From Paracoccus sp. R12_2 (GTDB lineage Bacteria; Pseudomonadota; Alphaproteobacteria; Rhodobacterales; Rhodobacteraceae), in contig NZ_JAGHRA010000002.1 in NCBI RefSeq assembly GCF_017744015.1, forward strand, positions 308,418 through 372,417: 64,000 nt of DNA, in the 5' to 3' direction. The stretch's first letter is position 1. Every line of letters starts with the position of its first letter. Shown piece by piece: positions 16,888 through 26,170 of this stretch. The position numbers and the translations under genes are program-made. The notes beneath the pieces are model-generated. The model was given only the letters and a program-made list of their open reading frames with translations. It was not told where the DNA came from and did not search any database.

Positions 16888-17479
16888 TCTGGCCCTGATC
16901 CCCGCATTCCTGGCGCTGGGTACCGGCGCGGCATTCGCCCAGGTTGCAGCGCCGCAGCACGAGGACGGCCCCGGCCCGAACATGGTCATCCAGATCGCCG
17001 ACGCCGAAGGCAACGACAAGGGCACCATCACGCTGGACCTGTTGGCCGACAAGGCCCCGCAGCATGTCGAACGCCTTGTCGAACTGGCAGGGACCGGCGC
17101 CTATGACGGTGTGGTGTTCCACCGTGTCATCGACGGGTTCATGGCGCAGACGGGCGACGTTCAGCACGGCAAGCAGGGCGGCGATACGTCGATGGCCGGC
17201 GCCGGCGGATCCGACATGCCGGACCTGCCGGCCGAGTTCAGTGATGTGTCATTCCAGGCCGGCACCGTCGGCATGGCCCGCGCGCAGGACCCCAACAGCG
17301 CCAACAGCCAGTTCTTCATCGACCTGGCCCCGGCCACGTTCCTTGACGGGCAGTATACCGTGGTCGGTCAGCTGATCGACGGCTGGGATGTGCTGACCGC
17401 GATCAAGAAGGGCGATTCCGCACAGAACGGCGCGGTCACGGCACCCGACTATATGGCGAAGGTCACCATCGCCGAATAA
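16880..17479 (+). CDS. Exported cyclophilin-type peptidylprolyl isomerase
   Basis: 199 residues. An N-terminal signal peptide ([20 protein letters not shown], cleavage before QV) sends it to the periplasm. The cyclophilin domain repeats the motifs of the upstream gene ([14 protein letters not shown] and [17 protein letters not shown]). Translation is coupled to the cytoplasmic cyclophilin by an 8-bp overlap, and a strong terminator follows 36 bp after the stop. Periplasmic protein folding is the expected role. Confidence 0.93.
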   Translation: MRNLALIPAFLALGTGAAFAQVAAPQHEDGPGPNMVIQIADAEGNDKGTITLDLLADKAPQHVERLVELAGTGAYDGVVFHRVIDGFMAQTGDVQHGKQGGDTSMAGAGGSDMPDLPAEFSDVSFQAGTVGMARAQDPNSANSQFFIDLAPATFLDGQYTVVGQLIDGWDVLTAIKKGDSAQNGAVTAPDYMAKVTIAE

Positions 17480-17515
17480 ACCGCTGCTTCGGCTGCGAAA
17501 AAGACAAGTCGAAGG

Positions 17516-17535
17516 GGCCCCTTGCGGGGCCTTTT
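17516..17535 (+). terminator. Intrinsic terminator after the cyclophilin pair
   Basis: GGCCCC-TTGC-GGGGCC followed by TTTT (17516-17535). Confidence 0.8.
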
Positions 17536-17578
17536 CGCACTTGCGGCGTGACGGTGCGCGCGCCTATCCTGCGCCACC

Positions 17579-20116
17579 ATGGATATCAGCAACCCACGCG
17601 ACGTTACCGAAATCACCCCATCGGCGCGAATCGACACATCGCGTCATGGCTGGCGCGCGAAATGTCTGCAAAGGCTGATCCGCATGGACCTGCCGGTGCC
17701 GCGCAGCCACGCGATATCAGGCGATGGGGTGCAGGCGATCGCGGCCGGCCAGGCGGTGCCCATCGATGCGTTCACGGGTCTGTTCGACAGCCGTGACGGG
17801 CTGGTCAGCGTTCGGCCTTCGGCCATCACCCCCGAATGGGGCGGTCCGGGAACGGTGCTGAATGTCGGGATCAACGACAGGATCCATGCCCGTCTTGCGG
17901 CACGGATCGGCCCGGAGAACGCGGATGCCATCTATCTGAATTTCGTGCAAAGCTATGCGATCCACATCGCCCGACTTGACCCCGACATGTTCGCGCAAGA
18001 GGGCAAGGGCGCCTTGGCGGACGCCTTGCGTTGCTATTGCGACGAGATGGACGAGGAATTCCCGCAAGACCCGTATCTGCAACTGGCAGGCGTCCTGAGA
18101 TCCATGGCCCGCGCATGGGAGGGTCCGACCGCGCGGCTTCTGCGGCAGGCCAAGGGCGCGCCTGCGGATGCGCCGCTGGGACTGGTCGTGCAGGAAATGG
18201 CGCTGGCAATGGGGCCCGGTCTCTCGGGTTCGGGCAGCATCCAGTTCATCGATTCGGTGACTGGGACACCCCGTGTCACCGGGCGGTTTCGCGGTCAGCA
18301 CCATGGAGGCGCGGTCGGTCGCGACGCCGAGACGCTGTATCTGACGCGTGATCAGCGCGGCCCCTCGCTGGAGGAAGTCGCACCTGGCATCTTCGCCGAT
18401 CTGGTCCGTTTCGGGGTCGCGGCGCGCGAACGCCTGCGCGAGGAAATGCAGATCGAATTCGTCGTGACCGAGGGGCGCATATCGATCATCGACGCAGTTC
18501 GCGTCCAGCGCAGTTCCCGTGCCAGCGTGCGGATCGCCGTGGCGCTGGCCCGCGACGGGGTGATCCCCGAAGACGAGGCGGTGATGCGTGTCGAACCCCG
18601 CGCCCTGACCGACCTGCTGCACCATCAGGTCGACCCTCGGGCACCGCGGGATCTGATCACGCGCGGCATCAATGCCAGTCCGGGTGCGGCCACAGGGCGG
18701 ATCGTCTTCAATGCGGCGACGGCCCAAGCCTCGGCGTCGCGGGGTGAACCCTGCGTGCTGGTCCGCCGCGAAACCGTTCCCGAGGATATTCGCGGCATGC
18801 ACGCGTCGGTCGCCGTGCTGACCGAACGTGGCGGCACCACCAGCCACGCGGCGGTGATCGCCCGCGGGCTTGGCCTGCCCTGCATCGTCGGCGCATCGGG
18901 GCTGGTGATCGACAGCCGTCGCCGGACCTTGCAGGCGGGTGGGCGGACATTCCGCGAGGGCGAGGAAATCACCATCGACGGCACATCCGGCGAGGTGCTG
19001 GCGGGGGCCGCGACCTTGCTTGAACCGGCGCTGGACGATGCGTTCACGCAATTGCTGGAATGGGCGGACGCGGCCGGTGGCATCGGCGTGCGCGCCAATG
19101 CCGACACCCCCGAGGACGCACGCACCGCACGCAATTTCAGTGCGCAGGGCATCGGTCTGTGCCGCACCGAGCACATGTTCTTCGACGCCGACCGCCTGCC
19201 CGCCATGCGAGAGATGATCTTTGCGGACACGCCCGAAGACCGGCGTCTTTCGCTGGAACGTATCCTGCCGATGCAGCGCAAGGACTTTACCGCGCTGTTC
19301 GAGATCATGGCGGGCCTGCCTGTCACGATCCGGCTGTTCGACCCGCCACTGCACGAGTTTCTGCCCCATGATCGCGAGGGGCTGCGCGAACTTGCGGAAT
19401 CGCTGGACCTGCCCCTGTCGGATGTGACGCGGCGCGTGGATGCCCTGTCCGAGTTCAACCCGATGCTGGGCATGCGCGGTGTCCGACTGGGGATTACGGT
19501 GCCCGAGATCTATGACATGCAGGCCCGGGCGATCTTCGAGGCCACGGTCGAAGCCAGCCGCAAGGGCGATCCGGTCGTGCCCGAGATCATGATCCCGCTG
19601 GTCAGCGCCATGCGCGAGGTCGAACTTGTCAAGAACCGCGTCGATGCGGTGGCAGCGGCAGTGCGGAACGAACGGCACAGCAGCTTCACCTATCGCCTTG
19701 GGGTGATGGTCGAAACCCCGCGCGCGGCGCTGCGCGCAGGCGACATCGCCGCGCATTCGGCGTTCCTGTCCTTCGGCACGAATGACCTGACGCAGATGAC
19801 CTACGGTCTGTCCCGCGATGACGCAGGACGCTTCATGGGCACCTATGTCGGACAGGGCGTATATGCCGAAGACCCGTTCCACGTCCTTGACCGCGACGGT
19901 GTGGGCGAGTTGCTGTTGACGGGCGCGCAACGTGCGCGCCAGCAAAGTCCGGGCATCACGATTTCGGTCTGCGGCGAACATGGCGGCAATCCCGAATCGA
20001 TCGGCTTCTGCCACGAGGCCGGTTTCGACTATGTCTCGTGCTCGCCATTCAGGGTGCCGGTCGCGCGCCTTGCCGCAGCACAATCGGCGATCCGGGCGCG
20101 GCGCGAAGAACGCTAG
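17579..20116 (+). CDS. Pyruvate phosphate dikinase-like protein with degenerate ATP-grasp half
   Basis: 845 residues, organised as PPDK (nucleotide-binding half, phosphohistidine swivel domain, C-terminal PEP/pyruvate barrel). The swivel motif ERGGTTSHAAVIARG holds the phospho-acceptor His423, and the barrel keeps VCGEHGG with the catalytic Cys798, NPMLGMRG and SFGTNDLTQMTYG. The N-terminal half is unusual: the glycine-rich GGKGA motif with the ATP lysine of PPDK is absent, and the SVRSGA-type arginine loop reads SVRPSAITPEWGGPG. The protein is about 30 residues shorter than canonical PPDK. It may be a PEP-binding paralogue not working as a normal dikinase (inference). It follows a terminator and seems monocistronic. 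Confidence 0.85.
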   Translation: MDISNPRDVTEITPSARIDTSRHGWRAKCLQRLIRMDLPVPRSHAISGDGVQAIAAGQAVPIDAFTGLFDSRDGLVSVRPSAITPEWGGPGTVLNVGINDRIHARLAARIGPENADAIYLNFVQSYAIHIARLDPDMFAQEGKGALADALRCYCDEMDEEFPQDPYLQLAGVLRSMARAWEGPTARLLRQAKGAPADAPLGLVVQEMALAMGPGLSGSGSIQFIDSVTGTPRVTGRFRGQHHGGAVGRDAETLYLTRDQRGPSLEEVAPGIFADLVRFGVAARERLREEMQIEFVVTEGRISIIDAVRVQRSSRASVRIAVALARDGVIPEDEAVMRVEPRALTDLLHHQVDPRAPRDLITRGINASPGAATGRIVFNAATAQASASRGEPCVLVRRETVPEDIRGMHASVAVLTERGGTTSHAAVIARGLGLPCIVGASGLVIDSRRRTLQAGGRTFREGEEITIDGTSGEVLAGAATLLEPALDDAFTQLLEWADAAGGIGVRANADTPEDARTARNFSAQGIGLCRTEHMFFDADRLPAMREMIFADTPEDRRLSLERILPMQRKDFTALFEIMAGLPVTIRLFDPPLHEFLPHDREGLRELAESLDLPLSDVTRRVDALSEFNPMLGMRGVRLGITVPEIYDMQARAIFEATVEASRKGDPVVPEIMIPLVSAMREVELVKNRVDAVAAAVRNERHSSFTYRLGVMVETPRAALRAGDIAAHSAFLSFGTNDLTQMTYGLSRDDAGRFMGTYVGQGVYAEDPFHVLDRDGVGELLLTGAQRARQQSPGITISVCGEHGGNPESIGFCHEAGFDYVSCSPFRVPVARLAAAQSAIRARREER

Positions 20117-20420
20117 TCAGCCGTGACCTGCGATTCGCTGATCCAGCCCGGAAAAACAACTTCAAGTTGTTGATTTTCGGTCCGAAACGGTCCTTTCCAA
20201 ACCGCACCTTGCCGTTTCTCGCCGGTTGGGCGGGAACGGCTCGGCAGAAAACCGCCGGAAAACTGGTTAACGCTGGGTTAGCCGGGTCTGTCTCATCGAC
20301 AGCGTGGAATTCTCGTTCCTGAAAATCCTAGACATCTCGCTGATCTTGGTTCCGGGCCACCTGCTCGCGGTCGCGGTGCCATTCACCACCTGTCAACGAG
20401 ATCCGTTTATAGGACCAAAC
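20117..20420. other. 304-bp intergenic stretch, PPDK-like to SleB-like gene
   Basis: No gene found. A small AT-rich hairpin lies at 20155-20171 (AACAACT, loop, AGTTGTT) followed by GATTTT; it is a weak terminator candidate for the PPDK-like gene. An open frame from 20304 runs into the next gene but has no ribosome binding site. AGGACC at 20411 is the probable ribosome binding site of the next gene. I see no riboswitch or repeat. Confidence 0.5.
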
Positions 20421-21059
20421 ATGAAAACGCTGCTTTCGCGGCTGGCGCTGATCTGCCTCAGCACCGCCGCTGCCACCATTGCCATCACGAACAGCGCCTC
20501 TGCCGGGGGGAACGGGTCGCTGTTTTCGACCGATGCCCAGATGTTCGCCGCCGCGTCGAATCCGATGGATCTGCCGCGACCGAAACCGCTTCTATACACG
20601 GGTGCCGAACCTGTGAAGATCGAAAACGGACCCGAGCAGGTGTTTCTTGCCCGCTCGACCCCGCGCTACTCGAACGAGGATCTGGGGTGCCTTGCCGAGG
20701 CGCTGTATCACGAGGCGCGCGGAGAGGGCAGCAAGGGCCAGGCCGCCGTCGCCGAGGTGATCCTGAACCGCGTGGACAGCCGCGCCTTCCCGCCGACGGT
20801 CTGCGGCGTGGTGAACCAGCCCAGCCAGTTCAGCTATACGATCGGCGGGCGCAAGGCGATCCGCAACAAGGCGGCCTATATGCGGGCTCGTGCGATCGCC
20901 GAGGCAGCACTGTCGGGGGCACCCCGCGTGCTGACCAGTGGCGCGACCTATTTCCACACCCCTGCGGTTCGCCCGGCATGGTCGCATCGCTTCCAGCGGA
21001 CGGTCCAGATCGGACGCCACATCTTCTATCGCCGCGGCCAGCGCGTCGCATCGAACTGA
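20421..21059 (+). CDS. Exported SleB-type cell wall hydrolase
   Basis: 212 residues. A signal peptide (about 1-28, ending SASA) precedes a short linker and a Hydrolase_2 (SleB-like) domain at about 95-210, with the conserved CLAEALYHEARGEGSKGQ carrying the likely catalytic glutamate, and the end block SGATYFHT plus WSHRFQRTVQIGRHIFYR. Such enzymes cleave peptidoglycan glycan strands during growth. The ATG at 20421 gives a clean signal peptide and follows AGGACC; the frame is open 39 codons further upstream without a start signal. Confidence 0.88.
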   Translation: MKTLLSRLALICLSTAAATIAITNSASAGGNGSLFSTDAQMFAAASNPMDLPRPKPLLYTGAEPVKIENGPEQVFLARSTPRYSNEDLGCLAEALYHEARGEGSKGQAAVAEVILNRVDSRAFPPTVCGVVNQPSQFSYTIGGRKAIRNKAAYMRARAIAEAALSGAPRVLTSGATYFHTPAVRPAWSHRFQRTVQIGRHIFYRRGQRVASN

Positions 21060-21106
21060 TCCAACTCGGGCTTGTCAGTCACCTTTTTTTGAGGTGAATG
21101 ACTTTC

Positions 21107-21892
21107 ATGGAAAAGCCCGACCGCATTCATCTGCGTGATCACGTCTTGTCGACCGAGATCGGTGCGTTTCAATCGGAACGCGGCCGAGTCCAGCGGCTGA
21201 GATTCGCAATCAGCGTCGATCTGGCCGATGCCGTCAGCGGATCGGACGATCAGGTCGATCGCATCCTGTCTTATGATGTGCTGACCCAGGCCGTGGATAC
21301 GGCGCTTTCGGACCGCAGATATGCGCTTGTCGAGACATTGGCCGAAAGGATCGCGGCCGAGATTCTGGCACATCCCGCAGCGGCCCGCGCCGAGGTCAGC
21401 GTCGAGAAACTGGATCGCGGTCCGGGTGCGCTTGGCATCACCATCAGCCGCGATGCCCCCCGCGTGGCAGCGACGCCCCCGGACCTGCCCTGCGAGTTGC
21501 TGGTCTGGTGCGCACCGACAGAGGTGCCGCGGGGTGCCGTCGTCATCCTGCCCGCCATCCACGACCCTGCCCCGCCGTCCACCAGCATCGCGCGCCGCCG
21601 TATCGCCCTGCTGACGCTGGATCAGGCGGCATGGGCCTTGGCCGAGCGGACCGGGCTTGAGATCGCCGAAACCCGCACAGAGCTTGACGCTGCCATCCAC
21701 GATCGCCGCCCGGTGATATGGGCGCCCGCGCGGCTTGCAGCCGACGATGCCGCCGCCGGCGAGACGGCGGAACCCCTTGCCTTCTGGCTGGCCACGCGGA
21801 TGTCGGTTCGGCGGATCGTCTTCTCACTGGCGGAATCCGATCCGCTGCCCGTGGCGCCGGATGGGCTGGCCGTCACGATCTGCCGCGCATGA
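21107..21892 (+). CDS. folB: Dihydroneopterin aldolase with C-terminal extension
   Basis: 261 residues. Residues 1 to about 115 are a FolB domain, with DRIHLRDHVLSTEIGAFQSERGR at the start and SYDVLTQAV..VETLAERIA in the core; it converts dihydroneopterin to hydroxymethyldihydropterin in folate synthesis. Bacterial FolB is usually about 120 residues, so about 140 residues are extra; the tail (IARRRIALLTLDQAAWALAE...) has no motif I know. GAGGTG at 21091 fits the ATG at 21107 better than the ATG at 21098. It precedes folP by 13 bp. Confidence 0.85.
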   Translation: MEKPDRIHLRDHVLSTEIGAFQSERGRVQRLRFAISVDLADAVSGSDDQVDRILSYDVLTQAVDTALSDRRYALVETLAERIAAEILAHPAAARAEVSVEKLDRGPGALGITISRDAPRVAATPPDLPCELLVWCAPTEVPRGAVVILPAIHDPAPPSTSIARRRIALLTLDQAAWALAERTGLEIAETRTELDAAIHDRRPVIWAPARLAADDAAAGETAEPLAFWLATRMSVRRIVFSLAESDPLPVAPDGLAVTICRA

Positions 21893-21905
21893 TCCAAGTT
21901 GTCCG

Positions 21906-22898
21906 ATGACTGAAGAACGTCCCTATTTTCGTCCCGTTCCGTCGCCCCATGGTGGTCGCTGGCCGCTGGCCGGGGGATCGGTGCGATTTTCACATCTTGA
22001 GCGGCTGCGGCGCGGCCACGCGCCACAGATCGTCGATGAGGCGCCGGCCAAGGTGATTGCCGCGCTGACGGCGCCGCGTCGCCCGTTGCTGGGTCTGACG
22101 CTGGACCGACCGCGGCTTATGGGAATCGTGAACGCGACGCCGGACAGCTTTTCGGATGGCGGCGCGTATGATCCGCTTGCGCAAGCTGCGTCGCTTGCGG
22201 ACGCTGGCGCGGATATTCTGGATATCGGCGGGGAATCCACCCGCCCCGGCGCGGTCGAGGTGTCGGTGGCCGACGAAATCGCCCGCATCAGTCCCGTCAT
22301 ACGCGCGCTTGCCGGGCGGACACCGGTTTCCGTGGACACGCGCAAGGCCCAAGTTGCGCGCGCCGCGCTGGCGGACGGCGCGATGATGGTCAACGACGTC
22401 TCTGGCTTCGACTTCGATCCTGGCCTTGCGGGCGTGGTCGCGGCGGCCAATGTGCCGGTCTGCCTGATGCATGCCCAGGGCCTGCCCCAGACGATGCAGG
22501 ACGATCCGCGCTATGACGACGTTCTCTTGGACATCTACGACGCGTTGCAGGCGCGGATCACGCGCGCCGAAAGCTTTGGCATCGATCGGTCACAAATCGT
22601 GATCGATCCGGGCATCGGTTTCGGAAAGACGCTGGCGCATAATCTGGCGATCTTGCGGCGGATCTCGCTGTATCACGGTTTGGGATGTCCGATCCTTCTG
22701 GGCGTGTCGCGAAAGCGGTTCATAGGAACTGTCAGTGGGGCCGAGACCGCCGCAGACCGGTCGCCCGGAACCCTTGCTCTGACGCTGGCCGCGGTGGCGC
22801 AGGGCGTGCAGCTGCATCGGGTCCACGACGTGGCCGAGATCGCGCAGGGATTGCGGCTTTGGCAGGCCGTCAACAAGAATGACGAGGCACAGGAATGA
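21906..22898 (+). CDS. folP: Dihydropteroate synthase
   Basis: 330 residues, a TIM-barrel enzyme joining 4-aminobenzoate to hydroxymethyldihydropterin pyrophosphate. Both family signatures are present: [16 protein letters not shown] near residue 71 and [15 protein letters not shown] near 99; later [11 protein letters not shown] and DPGIGFGKT and the SRKRFIG loop complete the site. About 60 N-terminal residues precede the core. The stop overlaps the glmM start (ATGA), the classical folP-glmM coupling also seen in E. coli. Upstream in-frame starts lie within folB and are not used. Confidence 0.96.
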   Translation: MTEERPYFRPVPSPHGGRWPLAGGSVRFSHLERLRRGHAPQIVDEAPAKVIAALTAPRRPLLGLTLDRPRLMGIVNATPDSFSDGGAYDPLAQAASLADAGADILDIGGESTRPGAVEVSVADEIARISPVIRALAGRTPVSVDTRKAQVARAALADGAMMVNDVSGFDFDPGLAGVVAAANVPVCLMHAQGLPQTMQDDPRYDDVLLDIYDALQARITRAESFGIDRSQIVIDPGIGFGKTLAHNLAILRRISLYHGLGCPILLGVSRKRFIGTVSGAETAADRSPGTLALTLAAVAQGVQLHRVHDVAEIAQGLRLWQAVNKNDEAQE

Positions 22899-24238
22899 GC
22901 AGAAAGCTTTTCGGAACAGACGGCGTACGCGGGCGCGCGAACAGCCATCCGATGACGGCGGAAATGGCATTGAGGCTGGGTGCCGCGGCAGGGCGCTTCT
23001 TTCGCCGCGACGGGCGCAATCGCCATCGCGTGGTGATCGGCAAGGACACCAGGCTGTCGGGCTACATGCTAGAAAACGCACTGACGGCGGGTCTGACCAG
23101 CACCGGCATGAACGTGCTGCTGCTGGGGCCGGTGCCGACGCCGGCGGTCGGCTATCTGACCCGGTCGATGCGGGCGGATCTGGGCATCATGATCTCGGCC
23201 AGTCACAACCCGGCCGAGGATAACGGCATCAAGTTCTTCGGCCCTGACGGTTTCAAGCTGTCCGATCATGCCGAGACCGAAATCGAGGCGATCGTCGAAG
23301 GACAGATTGACCCGGCCCAGCCCCGCAATATCGGCCGCGCCAAGCGGATCGACGACGGGCGCGGCCGGTATGTCGAGTATGCCAAGACGACGTTCCCCGC
23401 CGGTCAGCGGCTGGACGGGCTGAAGGTTGTTGTAGACTGCGCCAACGGCGCGGCCTATCGCGCCGCCCCCGAGGTCTTGTGGGAACTGGGTGCCGATGTG
23501 ATCCCCTTGGGGGTCGAGCCGGACGGTTTCAACATCAATGACGGCGTCGGATCGACCCATCCCGGCGCCTGCGCGGCGGCGGTGCTGGAACACGGCGCCC
23601 ATCTGGGCATCAGCCTGGATGGCGATGCCGACCGGGTCGTGATCATCGACGAGACGGGCCGGCTGGCCGATGGCGACCAGATCATGGCGCTGCTGGCGGC
23701 GCGATGGGCGGCGCAGGGGCGACTGAAGGGCGATGCGCTGGTCGCAACCGTGATGTCCAATCTTGGCCTCGAACATTTCCTGCATGGGCGCGGCTTGCGG
23801 CTGGAGCGGACCCGCGTCGGAGATCGCTATGTGGTCGAACGCATGCGCGAGGCAGGGTTCAACCTTGGCGGCGAGCAGTCGGGACATATCGTGATGACCG
23901 ATTATGCCACCACCGGCGACGGGCTGATCGCGGCGATGCAGTTCCTGGCCGCGATGTCCGACACCGGCATGAAGGCCAGCCAACTGGCCAGCCAGTTCGA
24001 TCCGGTCCCGCAACTGCTGAAGAATGTCCGCTACGCCGCCGGGGCGGACCCGCTCTCGGCCGACGCGGTCCAGGCGGTGATCGCCGACGCCGAACTGCGG
24101 CTGGCCGGTTCGGGCCGGGTGCTGATCCGCAAATCGGGAACCGAGCCGCTGATCCGCGTCATGGCCGAGGCCGAGGACGAGACGGTACTGCACGAGGTCG
24201 TCGACGGCATCGTCGCGGCGGTCGAACAGGCCGCCTGA
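22895..24238 (+). CDS. glmM: Phosphoglucosamine mutase
   Basis: 447 residues, the normal GlmM length. It converts glucosamine-6-phosphate to glucosamine-1-phosphate for peptidoglycan and LPS precursors. The active-site loop ISASHNP carries the phosphoserine at Ser103, the metal loop DGDADR lies near residue 243, the sugar-binding GGEQSGH near 327, and the phosphate-binding [12 protein letters not shown] near the C-terminus. Translationally coupled to folP by a 4-bp overlap. Convergent with the FAD monooxygenase gene. Confidence 0.97.
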   Translation: MSRKLFGTDGVRGRANSHPMTAEMALRLGAAAGRFFRRDGRNRHRVVIGKDTRLSGYMLENALTAGLTSTGMNVLLLGPVPTPAVGYLTRSMRADLGIMISASHNPAEDNGIKFFGPDGFKLSDHAETEIEAIVEGQIDPAQPRNIGRAKRIDDGRGRYVEYAKTTFPAGQRLDGLKVVVDCANGAAYRAAPEVLWELGADVIPLGVEPDGFNINDGVGSTHPGACAAAVLEHGAHLGISLDGDADRVVIIDETGRLADGDQIMALLAARWAAQGRLKGDALVATVMSNLGLEHFLHGRGLRLERTRVGDRYVVERMREAGFNLGGEQSGHIVMTDYATTGDGLIAAMQFLAAMSDTGMKASQLASQFDPVPQLLKNVRYAAGADPLSADAVQAVIADAELRLAGSGRVLIRKSGTEPLIRVMAEAEDETVLHEVVDGIVAAVEQAA

Positions 24239-24277
24239 TCCGCGCCGGGTCCATCATTGGGCCAGTATTCGCATGGA

Positions 24278-25408
24278 TCAGCCCGGCGCCGAGACCGGAT
24301 CATGGTCATAGATCCAGTCGAATCGCGATATCAGCCGGGCGGGTGCCAGCCGTCCGGCCAACCGCAGCGCCGCGTGGGCGACAAGCCGCCTGGATCCCGT
24401 CAGATGATAGTTTCGCGCGTTGGCGTTCGCGGCCTCGACCACGCGGATGGCGCGCGGCCTGCGCAGCGCTTGGAACCTGATCAGCGCGGCGGCCTGATCG
24501 GTCCCGACGTTCAGGCAGGCTGCCAGGGTCCACGCATCCTCGATGGCCAAGGCCGCGCCCTGCGCCATGAACGGTAGGGTCGGATGGGCCGCGTCACCGA
24601 TCAGGACGCATCTGCCGTCCTGCCAGACCGGCGCGACCGGATGGCGGAACAAACCCCAGACATGAACCTTGTCCACCGCCGCAAGCCAGCGCGGCACAGC
24701 CCCCCCGAAGCCTGCGAATGCCGCCCGCAGATTGGCCGGATCGTCGGCATGCGACCAGCCTTCCGCTTGCCAGTCATGCCGTTCCTGCACCGCGACGATA
24801 TTGCGTCTGCCTTCGGCCAGCGGATAGCTGACCAGATGTCGGCGCGGACCCATGAAGATGTCCGCCACCGGGTCCGGGTTGTCATCGGGAATGACGGCGC
24901 GCCACGCGGTCTGATGGGTGAAGAAGGGAACTTCCCGACCGTTCAGATGGCGGCGGATCACGCTGTGCAGCCCGTCCGCACCAACGACCAGCGCGGCGTC
25001 CGGAGGCTCGGATACAGGGGTGTCCAGAAGAATGCGAACACCGGCCCGGCGCGCGGCGGCCTCCAGCACCGCAATCAGTCGCGCCCGATGGACAAGCCGG
25101 AACTGCGCCCGCGGACGATGCCCGACCAGATCCAGCCTGACGACCCCTGCCCCGGTCGCATCGCGCAGTTGGACCGCGCGGCTGCGCAAGGACACGGCTT
25201 CGACCGCCTGTTCCAGATCCAGCGCCTGCAGAACGCGCATGGCATTGGGCGAAAGCTGCAGCCCGGCCCCGACCTCCTCGATCGCGGGCGCACGTTCAAG
25301 CACGGTCACGCTGGCCCCGCGCCGGGTCAAGGCGATTGCCGTCGTCAACCCGCCGATCCCGGCACCGACAATGGTGACCGGCCTGCCCTGCAACGCACCG
25401 TGGTTCAT
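24278..25408 (-). CDS. FAD-dependent aromatic-ring monooxygenase type protein
   Basis: 376 residues of the PHBH-like flavoprotein hydroxylase family. FAD motif VTIVGAGIGGLTTAIAL near residue 11, the DG motif VGADGLHSVIR near 155 and the GD motif LIGDAAHPTLPFMAQGAA near 280 are in the right order. Related proteins hydroxylate salicylate or 3-hydroxybenzoate; the substrate here is unknown and no ring-cleavage genes are nearby. GAGG precedes the ATG at 25408; a TTG further upstream is not needed. It stands alone on the minus strand. Confidence 0.9.
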   Translation of the reverse strand: MNHGALQGRPVTIVGAGIGGLTTAIALTRRGASVTVLERAPAIEEVGAGLQLSPNAMRVLQALDLEQAVEAVSLRSRAVQLRDATGAGVVRLDLVGHRPRAQFRLVHRARLIAVLEAAARRAGVRILLDTPVSEPPDAALVVGADGLHSVIRRHLNGREVPFFTHQTAWRAVIPDDNPDPVADIFMGPRRHLVSYPLAEGRRNIVAVQERHDWQAEGWSHADDPANLRAAFAGFGGAVPRWLAAVDKVHVWGLFRHPVAPVWQDGRCVLIGDAAHPTLPFMAQGAALAIEDAWTLAACLNVGTDQAAALIRFQALRRPRAIRVVEAANANARNYHLTGSRRLVAHAALRLAGRLAPARLISRFDWIYDHDPVSAPG

Positions 25409-25564
25409 CAGCGGGCCTCGTCGGTGCGACAATGGAAAGGCCCGCCGATCACACGGATCGACGGGCCATTTGCAAAGCCCGTGTCAGATGCTGCGGGCGT
25501 GGCGCGCTGTCTGTGGCACATGGCGTTCATCGTGTCGCGGCCGATCGGTTCGGTGGCCGATCAC

Positions 25565-25987
25565 TCAGTCGTCGCGATGCACGCGTTCGCGCCGCTCGTG
25601 CCGTTCCTGCGCCTCCAGCGTCATGGTTGCGATCGGACGGGCGTCAAGACGTTTCAGGCTGATCGGCTCTCCGGTCATCTCGCAGTAACCGTATTCGCCG
25701 GTCTCGATGCGGCGCAGCGCGGCATCGATCTTGCTGACCAGCTTGCGCTGACGGTCGCGGGTCCGCAGTTCCAGCGCGCGGTCGGTTTCCTCGCTGGCGC
25801 GGTCGGCCAGGTCGGGCACTGCGCGGGCACTGTCCTGCAACCCTTCCAGCGTTTCTGCCGACTGGTCCAGCAATTCCTGTTTCCAGGCCTCCAGCTTCCG
25901 ACGGAAATATTCCAGCTGCCGTTCGTTCATGAACGGCTCGTCCTCGGCGGGGCGGTAATCTTGGGGAAGGAAGGTCTGGGCTTTCAT
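25565..25987 (-). CDS. dksA: DksA/TraR family RNA polymerase-binding protein without full zinc finger
   Basis: 140 residues. DksA inserts a coiled coil into the RNA polymerase secondary channel and with ppGpp resets rRNA and amino acid promoters. Coiled-coil helices and the tip DLADRA (the DxxDxA functional motif) are clear, then LRTRDRQRKLVSKIDAAL. The zinc-finger region reads YGYCEMTGEPISLKRLDARP, with only one of the usual four cysteines. I believe this is common in alphaproteobacterial DksA. The start at 25987 gives the normal length; an upstream in-frame start at 26041 adds 18 unlikely residues. Confidence 0.9.
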   Translation of the reverse strand: MKAQTFLPQDYRPAEDEPFMNERQLEYFRRKLEAWKQELLDQSAETLEGLQDSARAVPDLADRASEETDRALELRTRDRQRKLVSKIDAALRRIETGEYGYCEMTGEPISLKRLDARPIATMTLEAQERHERRERVHRDD

Positions 25988-26170
25988 TTGTCCTCCGGCG
26001 GCGCCGGGCGGGATCTGAAATCCGGCACCTTGCGGCCCCATTAAAGGATGAAGTGAGGCTTGTCACTAGTCGATGAACCGCTATTTGTGCGATTGATACA
26101 GAACATGCGGCCGTGCGGCTCGCCGGTGACGTTAATCCCGGCAAGCTTTTCACGGGAAAGGAGAGTTTTC

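Noticed and set aside
17717..20083. 788-codon open frame on the minus strand
   Set aside because: Antisense to the PPDK-like gene, no domain, Arg/His-rich shadow.
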